DNA of 64,000 nucleotides from Flavobacterium sp. SUN052. Lineage in GTDB: Bacteria; Bacteroidota; Bacteroidia; Flavobacteriales; Flavobacteriaceae. Below, one piece after another: positions 36,742 through 46,517 of this stretch (position 1 is the first letter of the stretch; each line of letters opens with the position of its first letter). The DNA lies in the NCBI RefSeq assembly GCF_028867935.1, contig NZ_JAPQNS010000019.1:62001-126000 (forward strand). The letters run 5' to 3'. The position numbers and the translations under genes were made by a program. The notes below the pieces were generated by a model. That model ran no database searches. It was not told the DNA's origin and worked only from the letters and a program-made list of their open reading frames with translations.

Positions 36742-38361
36742 ATGACTCCCTTCATCAACGAACTCCAAACCCGCACGGCTCAAACCCAATTGGGCGGTGG
36801 CCAGAAAAAAATTGACGATCAGCACCGCAAAGGCAAACTCACGGCCCGCGAACGGATCGCTTACCTTACCGATTCTGACAAACCTTTCGTAGAAATTGGT
36901 CTCTTTGTGGGCGAGGGTATGTATGCCGAGCACGGTGGCTGTCCATCGGGTGGGGTTGTTACGGGTATTGGTTATGTATCGGGGCAACAGTGCATGATCG
37001 TAGCCAACGATGCCACGGTGAAAGCCGGTGCCTGGTTTCCGATCACCGCCAAAAAGAATCTTCGAGCACAGGAAATTGCCATCGAAAACCGGCTACCAAT
37101 CATTTATCTGGTTGATAGCGCGGGGGTTTATTTGCCTTTGCAGGACGAAGTTTTTGCCGACAAAGAGCATTTTGGCCGCACCTTTCGGAACAACGCCAAA
37201 TTGTCGGCAATGGGTGTGTTGCAGGTAGCCGCGATCATGGGCAGTTGCGTAGCGGGTGGCGCCTATCTGCCCATCATGTCCGATGAGGCCTTGATTGTAG
37301 AAGGAACCGGCTCCATTTATCTGGCTGGACCGTACCTCGTCAAAGCCAGTATTGGCGAAGACGTAGACTCCGAAACCCTTGGCGGAGCTGTCACACATAC
37401 CGACATTTCAGGCGTGGTGGACAATCGCTATCCCGATGACAAAAGCTGCCTGGATGCCATAAAACGCATATTCGACCGGTTAGGTGAACAACCCACTGCC
37501 GGTTTCAACCGGGTTACTCCTGCCCTACCCGCTAAAAGCCCCGCTGAAATTCACACCATTCTGCCAACAGACCGCGTAAAGCCATACGACATGCGTGAGA
37601 TTCTGGAACGGTTAATTGATAACTCTGAATTTGACGAATACAAACCCACCTACGGGCAGTCGCTCCTGTGTGGCTATGCGCGCATCGACGGTTGGGCAGT
37701 TGGTATTGTGGCTAACCAACGCAAGGTGGTTAAGGCAAAAGGTAAGACAGGAGCCGGGGCACAAAGCAATGAACTACAGATGGGTGGTGTGATTTATGGC
37801 GATGCTGCCGATAAAGCAGCCCGCTTCATTATGGTTTGCAATCAGCAACGGATTCCCCTAGTCTTTTTTCAGGATGTTACGGGCTTTATGGTCGGTAGTC
37901 GGGCCGAACAAAGCGGAATTATTAAAGACGGCGCTAAAATGGTAAATGCGATGGCCAATTCAGTAGTGCCGAAGTTTACGGTAGTAGTGGGGAACTCCTA
38001 TGGCGCGGGTAACTACGCCATGTGTGGCCGCGCTTACGACCCCCGGCTGATGGTTGCTTGGCCAACGGCCCAAATGGCTGTTATGAGTGGAGCATCGGCC
38101 GCCAAAACGCTCCTTCAGATTCAGGTGGCTGCTCAAAAAGCAAAGGGCCAACCTATGACTCCAGAAGAAGAACAGGCACAATTAAAGAAGATCACCGACC
38201 AATACAACGCTCAACTTTCCCCTTATTTTGCCGCTGCCCGTCTCTGGGTCGATGCCGTTATTGATCCGCTCGAAACTCGCACTATACTCTCTGAAGGTAT
38301 CGCAGCAGCCAACCACGCCCCCATTGAAAAGGGGTTTTCGGTGGGAGTGATTCAGACTTAA
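36742..38361 (+). CDS. Acyl-CoA carboxylase carboxyltransferase (beta) subunit, MCC-beta-like
   Basis: A 539-residue enzyme from ATG 36742 (MTPFINELQTRT); the frame extends to a TTG at 36718. Both halves of the carboxyltransferase crotonase fold are present: the N-terminal lobe with LTARERIAYLTD and SCVAGGAYLPIMSDEAL, and the C-terminal lobe with FFQDVTGFMVGSRAEQSGII and YGAGNYAMCGRAYDPR. These features are closest to the methylcrotonyl-CoA carboxylase beta subunit of leucine breakdown, though other branched acyl-CoA substrates are possible. The biotin-carrying alpha subunit is not in this window. It ends at a hairpin shared with the convergent DUF1338 gene. Confidence 0.9.
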   Translation: MTPFINELQTRTAQTQLGGGQKKIDDQHRKGKLTARERIAYLTDSDKPFVEIGLFVGEGMYAEHGGCPSGGVVTGIGYVSGQQCMIVANDATVKAGAWFPITAKKNLRAQEIAIENRLPIIYLVDSAGVYLPLQDEVFADKEHFGRTFRNNAKLSAMGVLQVAAIMGSCVAGGAYLPIMSDEALIVEGTGSIYLAGPYLVKASIGEDVDSETLGGAVTHTDISGVVDNRYPDDKSCLDAIKRIFDRLGEQPTAGFNRVTPALPAKSPAEIHTILPTDRVKPYDMREILERLIDNSEFDEYKPTYGQSLLCGYARIDGWAVGIVANQRKVVKAKGKTGAGAQSNELQMGGVIYGDAADKAARFIMVCNQQRIPLVFFQDVTGFMVGSRAEQSGIIKDGAKMVNAMANSVVPKFTVVVGNSYGAGNYAMCGRAYDPRLMVAWPTAQMAVMSGASAAKTLLQIQVAAQKAKGQPMTPEEEQAQLKKITDQYNAQLSPYFAAARLWVDAVIDPLETRTILSEGIAAANHAPIEKGFSVGVIQT

Positions 38362-38382
38362 CTCATCGTAGAGTCAAGTCTG
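38353..38382. terminator. Hairpin between convergent genes
   Basis: Arms of 12 nt (38353-38364 and 38371-38382) pair at 11 of 12 positions around a 6-nt loop. It covers the stop codon of the carboxylase and abuts the stop of the DUF1338 gene. The plus strand continues into GTTATTTTC, so it could end transcription from the left; the T-run is short. Confidence 0.55.
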
Positions 38383-39300
38383 TTATTTTCCTGTCTGCGT
38401 CGTGAATGTGCTTTCGAAAATTTTGTCGGCGTTGGCAGCTTCAAATCCATCGCGCCGATGCTCGCGGCCAATCTGATCGGCAGGAAGATCAGCAAATTGG
38501 GGTAGAACCCGCCGTTCGGCAAACTCTACATAAGATCCCGCAATGCGAAACGTTTGGCCATCAGCAAACTCGGCATCAATCATCTGGGCTACCGTTGAAG
38601 CCTGACGCAGGCCACCATCAGGGCTAACTTTGATGGTACCACCCGCCGAGTTGAGTTTGAATCCGTGATTTTCCAGAAACGACACAAACTCATCAATGGT
38701 ATTAAAACCGGGTTCGAGATTATGAACGCTGATGGTGAAATGGTTTAGATAATACCGGTTATAGATCACCCAAGCCGCATATTCACTTTCGGCCAGTAAA
38801 GCCTGATAATCGGCCACTGTTGGCATTTCCCAGAGCGGCTGATGTAGAAATGCATCGACCGCTGTAGCATCATCTAGATCGAGTGCATCAACCGGATCAC
38901 TTTTAACTTGATCGGTGTATTTGTGAATAATTTGCTGTGCCTTCTCAGAAAGTTCGTGAACGCGCAGCTCGCTAGCAAAAATGCGAGGCAGATTGGTTGT
39001 ACCCGCCGGGGGAGCATACCAATAAGCAGATAGCTTTTTCTCGGCAAAATTGTAAGGTTCGCGCTTTTCGTAGCCGTAATGCAGGAATATTTTCTCGAAC
39101 GAGGCCAAACCGAGATTGGGAACGCCCATTGTCCGAAAGGCAATGTGGTCATTTTCGATCTCGTCAGCAGAGTCAATAATCTCTTCGTCGATCATCGCAT
39201 CGATGATGGCTCCCACATCGGGAACGCGCTCCCGATAGCGAGTCATCAGACCATTCAATACCACTTCCAGTATGCCAATTTTGTCGGGCGAAGTAGTCAT
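38383..39300 (-). CDS. DUF1338 protein, 2-oxoadipate dioxygenase/decarboxylase (HglS-like) family
   Basis: A 305-residue soluble protein of the DUF1338 family, whose characterised member HglS converts 2-oxoadipate to 2-hydroxyglutarate in lysine breakdown with a non-heme iron. Likely metal ligands by motif are the His in ENDHIAFRTMG (with the nearby Arg), the His in YLNHFTISVHN and the Glu in SYVEFAERR. It starts 2 nt after the stop of the KAS III gene upstream on the same strand, so the two are probably co-transcribed. The reaction is inferred from the family. Confidence 0.83.
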   Translation of the reverse strand: MTTSPDKIGILEVVLNGLMTRYRERVPDVGAIIDAMIDEEIIDSADEIENDHIAFRTMGVPNLGLASFEKIFLHYGYEKREPYNFAEKKLSAYWYAPPAGTTNLPRIFASELRVHELSEKAQQIIHKYTDQVKSDPVDALDLDDATAVDAFLHQPLWEMPTVADYQALLAESEYAAWVIYNRYYLNHFTISVHNLEPGFNTIDEFVSFLENHGFKLNSAGGTIKVSPDGGLRQASTVAQMIDAEFADGQTFRIAGSYVEFAERRVLPQFADLPADQIGREHRRDGFEAANADKIFESTFTTQTGK

Positions 39301-39302
39301 AG

Positions 39303-40241
39303 TTATCGCTTAATTATCATTGCCCCATACGAATATCCACCACCAAATACTGTCACAACGATATGCTGTCCATCCTGAAACTGTTCCCAGTTCTCGGAAA
39401 GGGCAATAGCGCAGCCCGCACACCCCGTGTTGCCAAGCCGCTGAATGTTCGATATCAGCTTTTCTTCGGGCAGTTCAAGCGTCTTCATCACATTACGGGA
39501 TATGCGTAGGTTAGCCTGATGGGGTAACACGTAGTCTACATCACTCAGCGTTAAACCGCACTTTTCCAGGGCATCCAAACTTGCTTTAGGCATATACGTG
39601 CAGGCATTGATGAATACGTCGCGTCCGTAGGGCATAATAACACCCAACTCCAGCGGCTTCAGCACCACTGCTTCTATTGCTTTGCCGCTGTGTGCAGCTC
39701 CGCCGGTCAAGATGGTGAGTATCTCAAAATCCTGATCAGATTGACGCTCTTTCGTAATGAGTAGAGCCGATGACCCATCCCCCCATAAATGGCCAGATAC
39801 TTTATCCTGGTCATTGTTATAAGCCGTATTATGTTCCGACACCACTACGAGCGCTCGTTTTGCTTTGTTCAGGGCAAAATAGCCCTCCACAATCTCAATA
39901 GCATTCAGTAGCGATGAACAGGCCGACGAGATAGAGACGACCGGAATATCGGCAATGTTGAGGTGATGTTGCACCACGTGAGCCAGCGTTGCGATGGTAT
40001 CATGAGGTGTGTAAGTTGCCCCAACAATAAGATCTACATCAGAAAGGTCAAGTTTTTCCTGAAGCTGTTTTACAGCCTCAATTGACATTGTGTTTGTGTT
40101 CTCGCCAGGTCCGGCTTTACGCCGTTCAGCGATACCTGTCCGTTCAATAATCCATTCGCTCGACAGACCATTGAGATTGGTAAAGTGTTCGTTACCAACT
40201 ACCTGCTCAGGCAAATAGTGGCTAACTTTATGAATGTACAT
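39303..40241 (-). CDS. Beta-ketoacyl-ACP synthase III (FabH-like) family protein
   Basis: A 312-residue thiolase-fold enzyme. The catalytic triad is visible: Cys108 (SISSACSSLLN), His241 (YVLPHQANLRI) and an Asn near 271 (RLGNTGCAGC). FabH starts fatty acid synthesis from an acyl-CoA and malonyl-ACP, but this branch (start MYIHKVSHYLPEQVV) also includes enzymes of secondary lipids, so housekeeping FabH is not certain. It is followed by the DUF1338 gene. Confidence 0.87.
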   Translation of the reverse strand: MYIHKVSHYLPEQVVGNEHFTNLNGLSSEWIIERTGIAERRKAGPGENTNTMSIEAVKQLQEKLDLSDVDLIVGATYTPHDTIATLAHVVQHHLNIADIPVVSISSACSSLLNAIEIVEGYFALNKAKRALVVVSEHNTAYNNDQDKVSGHLWGDGSSALLITKERQSDQDFEILTILTGGAAHSGKAIEAVVLKPLELGVIMPYGRDVFINACTYMPKASLDALEKCGLTLSDVDYVLPHQANLRISRNVMKTLELPEEKLISNIQRLGNTGCAGCAIALSENWEQFQDGQHIVVTVFGGGYSYGAMIIKR

Positions 40242-40345
40242 TGTTCAACAACTAAGCTTGCAGCTAGTAAACAAGCTATTAAAGCCGAAAGTTAAGCGTT
40301 TCTAAGGGAACGTATCACTTCTGATTTAAAGAATACTACGAAATC

Positions 40346-41506
40346 TTATTTAAAGTCTATATTTTGGTATAATTCTAATAATTTATTGGCTTCTGTATGC
40401 CAACTATACAAATTACGAACGCTCGTTTTACCTTTTTCACCCATCTGCTGCGCTTTTACCGGATGTGCCTGAAGCCACATAATGCGCTCCACAATAGTGA
40501 CGACATCGTTTGGATCGACGCAAAAACCACATTGTTGGGTTTCAACTACTGAACGATACAGGGGAAAATCAGACGTAATCACGGGCAAACCCAAAGCCAT
40601 ATACTCAAATAACTTAGTGGGATAAGAGTCAGGATAATCACCAACGGGCTTAAGCAAAGCCAAGCCTGCCACGCATTGAGCCATAATCGGAAAGGCATCA
40701 GCCTGATCAATATGTCCGTGAATAATAACACGATCTTGTTGGGTTGCCAGTAAGTCAAGGCAATCATTAGTGATTCGGCCAAACAGGTGAAGTCGATACT
40801 TGGGCAACCTATCCAAAACCGCCATCATTGTATCGAGCCCGCGATCCTGACTAACAAGGCCGAGGTAACAGAGATCGAAAGAGTTGATGATAAACTGGGC
40901 GGATGACTTGTGTACAACGGAGCGGTGCTCCGTTGGGCCTTTGGGCCAAATAAGCTGCCTTGCAAGCCTTCGGCTCAACGGAGCACCGCTCCATTGTACG
41001 TTTGGAAAATTATGAACCACTGCCCAAGGCAATGCCAAATCATCGTACTCCGTCAAATAGCTCTTCTCGGTGAAAACGCAATAGCAGTAGCGCCGGGCTA
41101 GCCGGTCCAAATAGTCAAAAGTTCTCCTAAATACTGGATGCTTATTGCGTGGTTTACGGTCGAATTTTAGTCGGTGGTTTTCCTGCACTTCATAAACGAC
41201 CTGACCGCCAAATAGCCGGAATAAAAGCGCTACAGGCAACAACTCCGGCATGAACAGGTGAAGTATGTGGGGGCGATGCCGAAGCAGGTTCCAACCTATC
41301 ATTGGATGCACTAATATCAACCGCTTAGCCAGTTGCTGATACATCGGTAAAACACCAATTGATGAATCGACTCGCCAGGGAAACAAACTCTGCACTTCGT
41401 AATGATTGGCTAAAGTGCCAATTATTTTCAGCACACGCGGATCATAAGGCGGGTGAGCCGGACTAACACATAACACCCGTCGGCAGGGCTTATTTCCGAA
41501 GCCCAT
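40346..41506 (-). CDS. Glycosyltransferase, GT4-like, with an in-frame palindromic insertion
   Basis: A 386-residue GT-B type protein starting MGFGNKPCRRVLCVSPAHPPYDPRV. The N-terminal lobe has YEVQENHRLKF. The C-terminal lobe keeps CYLGLVSQDRGLDTM, LHLFGRI and the donor-binding region YPTKLFEYMALGLPVITSD. Residues about 170-199 (VQWSGAPLSRRLARQLIWPK and the ten following) are encoded entirely by an 88-bp palindromic element (40912-40999) and look unlike the rest of the protein. They fall between the two lobes, where an extra loop can be tolerated. The gene overlaps the DUF922 gene by 17 nt. The acceptor is unknown. Confidence 0.85.
   Translation of the reverse strand: MGFGNKPCRRVLCVSPAHPPYDPRVLKIIGTLANHYEVQSLFPWRVDSSIGVLPMYQQLAKRLILVHPMIGWNLLRHRPHILHLFMPELLPVALLFRLFGGQVVYEVQENHRLKFDRKPRNKHPVFRRTFDYLDRLARRYCYCVFTEKSYLTEYDDLALPWAVVHNFPNVQWSGAPLSRRLARQLIWPKGPTEHRSVVHKSSAQFIINSFDLCYLGLVSQDRGLDTMMAVLDRLPKYRLHLFGRITNDCLDLLATQQDRVIIHGHIDQADAFPIMAQCVAGLALLKPVGDYPDSYPTKLFEYMALGLPVITSDFPLYRSVVETQQCGFCVDPNDVVTIVERIMWLQAHPVKAQQMGEKGKTSVRNLYSWHTEANKLLELYQNIDFK
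40912..40999. repeat. 88-bp palindromic element inside a glycosyltransferase gene
   Basis: Arms of 24 bp (40912-40935 and 40976-40999) match at 23 of 24 positions. Each arm is itself nearly self-complementary around GGAGCGGTGCTCC. The element stays open in the reading frame of the host gene, adding about 30 residues. No other copy was seen in this window. Confidence 0.9.
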
Positions 41507-42596
41507 ACATTTTTAAATCGGCATCGATCCGGTTGTTCCATCGTTCCTGAGCCGCTACGTTCAGGCCGTGGTTGGTTTCATCGTCGTACAACTCCTGCAT
41601 ACGGCCCATTTCACGGAACGATTCCAGAAACTGGTACTGAATGTTGCTGTTATAATCCTCGATGCTCAAACTATCGGGGTTCAATTTATTTTTGAAGCGC
41701 TCCGACACAATTTTGGAAATATCAAAATGGCGTTGCTCATGGTTCAAGCTATAGGCATTTAAGGCTACCGGCCTTACCCACGACCCACTTTTCAGCATAT
41801 ACGTTTTTATGGTTAGGGTGAGTTCTACCACCCCATTCACTACCCGGCTCCGACCTTCGTAGGCAAAGTTAGGATTAATCTCAGCCGCATAACGACTTCC
41901 CGACCGGGGCGGTGCCTGAAAATCAGACCAGGCCAACGGGCGATCCAGCGAATAAAAAACAGTGTCGCTGTCTTTATCGATGTTGTGGATGTAATCAACC
42001 AGGTTAACCTTGATTTGTGTAGCTAGTCGTCCATCTCCTTTCCCTTCTCTTTTCATATAGTTGTCGAACGTTCGAAGCGCGGCAACTACACTCTGCCTGA
42101 TACTCTGCTCTACTACCTGTGTCTGGCTGGTAGGGCGGGTATACTGCCCTTGCGTTCGGAAATCTGTCAGTTTCACCGGTTGATCTTCACCGTCGGAGTT
42201 CCGTAACAGCTCGAACGTTACGGCAAACGTAAACGTACCGTCAACGCGGTTTCCCTTAGCCGTTTCATTGATTCGACACTCGCGCAGACGCATAGCCACT
42301 GCCCGGTTGTTAGGATTTTGCCTGATGTTATGCCGCACAAACCGTTCAATTCCATTAGCGGTACCGCCCGGTAAATCGACCAGTGCAGCTGGCTGATTTG
42401 CAGCCGTGAACCACTGCCCCAGCCCTAGTGCTGCCCCTGAGCGTTTGTCCGTTACCGTTGCGATATGATAATCGGTTGGCGTAAATGGCAATGACTCAGA
42501 ACGCAACGTGATAATATCGCGAAGAGGGCGAGAGGGGGCAAGCAGGCTAAAAAGCGGTATAATCCAGATGAATAACCGCCAAAAACGTGGTGTCAT
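41490..42596 (-). CDS. DUF922 domain protein, putative zinc-protease-like, exported
   Basis: A 368-residue protein with an N-terminal hydrophobic signal (LFIWIIPLFSLLAPS). The C-terminal half has the DUF922 pattern: PLAWSDFQAPP, then NHEQRHFDISKIV, where a His-Glu-x-x-His arrangement suggests a metallopeptidase-like site. Activity is unproven for the family. The N-terminal half (about 30-190) is not recognised. Its end overlaps the start of the glycosyltransferase gene by 17 nt, so the two are translationally linked. It lies downstream of secA across a terminator. Confidence 0.72.
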   Translation of the reverse strand: MTPRFWRLFIWIIPLFSLLAPSRPLRDIITLRSESLPFTPTDYHIATVTDKRSGAALGLGQWFTAANQPAALVDLPGGTANGIERFVRHNIRQNPNNRAVAMRLRECRINETAKGNRVDGTFTFAVTFELLRNSDGEDQPVKLTDFRTQGQYTRPTSQTQVVEQSIRQSVVAALRTFDNYMKREGKGDGRLATQIKVNLVDYIHNIDKDSDTVFYSLDRPLAWSDFQAPPRSGSRYAAEINPNFAYEGRSRVVNGVVELTLTIKTYMLKSGSWVRPVALNAYSLNHEQRHFDISKIVSERFKNKLNPDSLSIEDYNSNIQYQFLESFREMGRMQELYDDETNHGLNVAAQERWNNRIDADLKMYGLRK

Positions 42597-42696
42597 TTAA
42601 CAGACAATGAAATAAAAGAGCAGGTATAAAAATACGAAATAAATGACGTTATGTCCTAACTGAACAAAGTCAAAAGAGTATGCCACCTACAGGCAT

Positions 42697-42732
42697 AAAA
42701 AAACACCAACCCGTGATAGGTTGGTGTTTTTA
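42697..42732 (-). terminator. Rho-independent terminator of secA
   Basis: A 12-bp perfect stem (AAAACACCAACC with its complement, 7-nt loop) is followed on the minus strand by a run of seven T, about 25 nt after the secA stop. Confidence 0.88.
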
Positions 42733-42756
42733 CTTTTAGAGATGACATCTCTATAG

Positions 42757-45700
42757 TTAATCAATCAGCATCGCCCGTCCCGTCAATACGTCGTTTTCAA
42801 CGGTCTTAAACTTAATATCCCGTTTTACTGAACCGTCCGCGTATTGAACATTTACACGGGCATTCCGGTCAACTTTAACCACGCGATTTGGCATCTGCTT
42901 AGGCATTGGTGGAGCGCCTGCACCCATTGCGTTGTTCTCGGCCATTCGACGTGCATACTCTTCTGGACCAGTGGCCAGATGATCGTCATCGAAATCCTCC
43001 ATATTTGTGTGGAGTTGTGGCTGAGGCTCTGGCCGACGTTGCGCTGGGGCACGTTGAATCTCCTGCTCAATTTGCTGGGCTTCCTGAGCTGGAATATCAG
43101 CGCGGGTCAGGAAACTGATCGTGTCGAAGTTAACCTTGCTCAGGAACCGCTTAAACAATTCGACCGATTCGAACTTGTACACCAGAAGCGGGTCTTTCTG
43201 CTCAAAAACTGCGTTTTGTACCGATTGCTTCAGATCGTCCATTTCGCGAAGGTGTTCCTTCCACTCCTGGTCAATAATCGACAGCGACACGGCTTTCTCC
43301 ATCTCGGTTGTCAGCAGACGTCCGTTCGTGGCTATGGCTTCACGAAGATCAGTAACCACCTGCAACTCGTGTAACCCGTCTGAGAAGGGCACCACAATGT
43401 TTTGAATCTGGTGTCCCTGATGGTTGAGCACATCGTTCAGCACGGGCAACGCTTTTTCGGCAATGGCGTGATTCTTATCCGTATAATGCTTTTCAGCTTC
43501 TTCGTATAAACGCTGTACCTGATCGGCCTTTTTCATTTTCATGAATTCCTCCCGGTTCAGGCCCGTTGTTACACCCAACGAAGTCAGCATTTGCAACTGT
43601 ACTTCTTCGAAATTGCCCTCTGCGTTTCCTACAATATCCTCGCAAACATCGTAAGTAATATTGGCAATGTCGAGCGCCAGACGGTCGCCAAACAGCGCAT
43701 TCCGACGACGTTTGTAAATAGCCTCACGCTGATAGTTCATTACGTCGTCGTATTCCAGCAGACGCTTCCGAATACCAAAGTTATTTTCTTCAACCTTTTT
43801 CTGAGCGCGTTCTATCGACTTTGTAATCATCGAGTGCTGAATCACCTCGCCTTCTTCCAGACCCATCCGGTCCATTACGCGGGCAATCCGGTCGGAACCG
43901 AACAGACGCATCAGGCTATCTTCGAGCGATACAAAGAACTGGGATGTTCCGGGGTCACCCTGACGACCGGCCCGGCCCCGCAACTGGCGGTCGACCCGGC
44001 GCGATTCGTGACGCTCCGTACCAATAATTGCCAATCCACCGGCAGCCTTCGACTCCGCTGTCAGTTTAATGTCAGTACCCCGACCAGCCATGTTAGTAGC
44101 AATAGTCACCGTTCCAGGCTTACCGGCTTCAGCAACAATTTCGGCCTCCCGCTGGTGATATTTAGCATTCAATACCTGATGCTGAATCTTACGCAGCGTG
44201 AGCAAGCGGCTCAGTAACTCAGAGTTTTCAACCGACGTTGTACCCACGAGCACCGGACGGCCCTTCTGTACGAGATCGTTGATTTCATCGACTACGGCAT
44301 TGTACTTCTCCCGAACCGAGCGATATACTTTATCTTCTTCATCGCCCCGGCTGATAGGACGGTTTGTTGGGATAGCGACTACGTCGAGTTTATAAATCGT
44401 CCAGAATTCGGAGGCCTCTGTCTCGGCCGTACCGGTCATACCACACAGTTTGTGGTACATACGGAAGTAGTTCTGAAGCGTAACGGTTGCGTAAGTCTGG
44501 GTAGCATCTTCTACCTTCACCCCTTCTTTGGCTTCTACAGCCTGGTGCAACCCATCCGACCACCGACGTCCTTCCATAATACGGCCCGTCTGCTCATCCA
44601 CGATCTTCACTTTTCCGTCCATAATAACGTACTCAGTATCGCGCTCGAACAGCGTAAACGCTTTCAGCAACTGATTGACCGTATTGATCCGCTGAGTTTT
44701 TACTGAGTAATCACGAATGATACCTTCTTTATTCAGTATCTTCTCCTGGTCAGACAACTCCTCGTCTTTATCAATCCCATTCAAATCAATTGATAAGTCG
44801 GGGAGGATAAAGAAGCTTGGATCTTCGCCTGAACCGGTGATGTAATCAATTCCTTTTTCGGTCAGGTCGATGTTGTTGTGACGCTCATCGATGGTGAAAT
44901 ACAAGGGAGCATCCGCTTCGGGCATCAGCTTCTGGTTTTCGGCCAGATAAATCGACTCCGTTTTTTGCAGAAGTGCCTTATTACCGGTCTCACTCAAAAA
45001 CTTGATGAGCGGCTTGTATTTAGGTAAACCCCGGTGCGCCCGGAACAGAGCCAAACCGCCTTCTTTCTCGTTTCCTGCCGCAATCTTCTTTTTAGCTTCG
45101 TTCAGCAGGTCATATACCAACTTCTTCTGAGCCTCTACGACTCTTGAGATACGAGGCTTCAGTTCGATGTAATCCTGCTCATCGCCACGTGGTACCGGAC
45201 CCGATATAATCAGCGGAGTACGCGCATCATCAATCAGCACGGAGTCAACCTCATCCACCATCGCAAAATGGTGTTTGCGCTGAACCAGTTCATCAGTACC
45301 CCGCGCCATATTGTCGCGGAGATAGTCGAAACCAAATTCGTTGTTTGTTCCGTATGTGATGTCGGCTAAGTACGCATTCTTGCGGGCTTCCGAGTTAGGC
45401 TGATGCTTATCAATGCAGTCGACACGCAACCCGTGAAACTCAAACAAGGGACCATTCCATTCGGAGTCACGTTTTGCCAGATAATCGTTAACCGTTACGA
45501 TATGGACCCCCCGGCCACTCAGCGCATTCAGGAAAGCCGGAAACGTAGAAACCAGCGTTTTACCTTCACCCGTAGCCATTTCGGCAATTTTACCCTGGTG
45601 CAACACCACCCCGCCAATAATCTGCACATCATAGTGAACCATGTCCCACTTGATAGTCATACCAGCGGCATTCCAGGTATTAGCCCAATAGGCTTTATCG

Positions 45701-46161
45701 CCGTCAATTTGTACGCTAGACTTACGGAACGATAACTCCCGGTCGTACTCAGTAGCCGTTACTTCCAACTGCTCGTTCTCGGTAAAGCGCCGGGCTGTTT
45801 CTTTCACCACAGCAAATGCCTGTGGCAAAATGTCTAACAGCACCCGCTCCAGCTCCTTGTTACGGTCGGTTTCGAGTTTGTCGATGTCGTTAAAAATACG
45901 CTCCTTGGCGTTAACGTCCATGTCGAGTTCGCCAGCGATGCGTGCCCGCAGGCCATCCAACTGATTGTCAATCGGCTGCAACTCCTGAGCGATGTGGGCT
46001 TTTAATTCACCCGACAGCTGGCGGAGTTCGTCGTTGGAAAGGTCTTTCAATCGGGCAAATTCCGCGTTTACTTTCTCGACATAAGGCAGCAGTTCTTTAA
46101 TGTCCCGCTGCGACTTGGTGCCGAAAAACTTCGCGATACCCTTGGTGATGAGATTAATCAT
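42757..46161 (-). CDS. secA: Preprotein translocase ATPase SecA
   Basis: A 1134-residue motor protein of the Sec pathway. Walker A is MATGEGKT at about 195-202 and Walker B is in MVDEVDSVLIDDARTPLI. The preprotein-binding region follows, then the second RecA-like domain (NMAGRGTDIKL, GTERHESRRVDRQLRGRAGR). It exceeds the usual 850-900 residues through family-typical inserts between about 330 and 480. The C-terminus has a Gln/Pro-rich linker and ends without the Cys-rich zinc-binding tail found in many SecA proteins. It is monocistronic: promoter-like element upstream, terminator downstream. Confidence 0.98.
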   Translation of the reverse strand: MINLITKGIAKFFGTKSQRDIKELLPYVEKVNAEFARLKDLSNDELRQLSGELKAHIAQELQPIDNQLDGLRARIAGELDMDVNAKERIFNDIDKLETDRNKELERVLLDILPQAFAVVKETARRFTENEQLEVTATEYDRELSFRKSSVQIDGDKAYWANTWNAAGMTIKWDMVHYDVQIIGGVVLHQGKIAEMATGEGKTLVSTFPAFLNALSGRGVHIVTVNDYLAKRDSEWNGPLFEFHGLRVDCIDKHQPNSEARKNAYLADITYGTNNEFGFDYLRDNMARGTDELVQRKHHFAMVDEVDSVLIDDARTPLIISGPVPRGDEQDYIELKPRISRVVEAQKKLVYDLLNEAKKKIAAGNEKEGGLALFRAHRGLPKYKPLIKFLSETGNKALLQKTESIYLAENQKLMPEADAPLYFTIDERHNNIDLTEKGIDYITGSGEDPSFFILPDLSIDLNGIDKDEELSDQEKILNKEGIIRDYSVKTQRINTVNQLLKAFTLFERDTEYVIMDGKVKIVDEQTGRIMEGRRWSDGLHQAVEAKEGVKVEDATQTYATVTLQNYFRMYHKLCGMTGTAETEASEFWTIYKLDVVAIPTNRPISRGDEEDKVYRSVREKYNAVVDEINDLVQKGRPVLVGTTSVENSELLSRLLTLRKIQHQVLNAKYHQREAEIVAEAGKPGTVTIATNMAGRGTDIKLTAESKAAGGLAIIGTERHESRRVDRQLRGRAGRQGDPGTSQFFVSLEDSLMRLFGSDRIARVMDRMGLEEGEVIQHSMITKSIERAQKKVEENNFGIRKRLLEYDDVMNYQREAIYKRRRNALFGDRLALDIANITYDVCEDIVGNAEGNFEEVQLQMLTSLGVTTGLNREEFMKMKKADQVQRLYEEAEKHYTDKNHAIAEKALPVLNDVLNHQGHQIQNIVVPFSDGLHELQVVTDLREAIATNGRLLTTEMEKAVSLSIIDQEWKEHLREMDDLKQSVQNAVFEQKDPLLVYKFESVELFKRFLSKVNFDTISFLTRADIPAQEAQQIEQEIQRAPAQRRPEPQPQLHTNMEDFDDDHLATGPEEYARRMAENNAMGAGAPPMPKQMPNRVVKVDRNARVNVQYADGSVKRDIKFKTVENDVLTGRAMLID

Positions 46162-46265
46162 TTCGTTTGGTCAAAAGTCAAAAGCCACCTGTAAAACATT
46201 GAAAAGGTATATAGTATTGAAACATACGTTTAACCATCAACATTCGACTTTTGACGTATTTTCTA

Positions 46266-46296
46266 CAAAATTAGCGTATTAGAGCCGTACTACAAG
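46266..46296 (-). promoter_or_regulatory. Probable secA promoter
   Basis: On the minus strand TAATTTTG (46266-46273) matches the Bacteroidota -7 consensus, and CTTG (46293-46296) stands 19 nt upstream at the -33 position. It lies about 105 nt before the secA ATG. Confidence 0.45.
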
Positions 46297-46473
46297 AACC
46301 GCTCCGTATGGTCTTTTGGTTAGATTTGGCAGATAACACCCATTCTTTTCTCTGCCAAAATAAACAGAGTGTCAGTCGGGGCGGTACAAACACTCATTGA
46401 AACCGTACACTCGGAATTGGATTCCGTTGGCTAAAGTGGTGCCAAAGTATGCAAGAATTTAGGATTATTCCGC

Positions 46474-46481
46474 TACTTTTG
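46474..46481 (+). promoter_or_regulatory. Possible -7 element of the polysaccharide export gene
   Basis: TACTTTTG is an exact TAnnTTTG match 37 nt before ATG 46518. It sits inside the longest reading frame (from 46449), which argues that translation starts at 46518. No good -33 element is visible. Confidence 0.4.
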
Positions 46482-46517
46482 CCCTTCCTAATGAGACACC
46501 TCGTTAGCTGTCCATTC

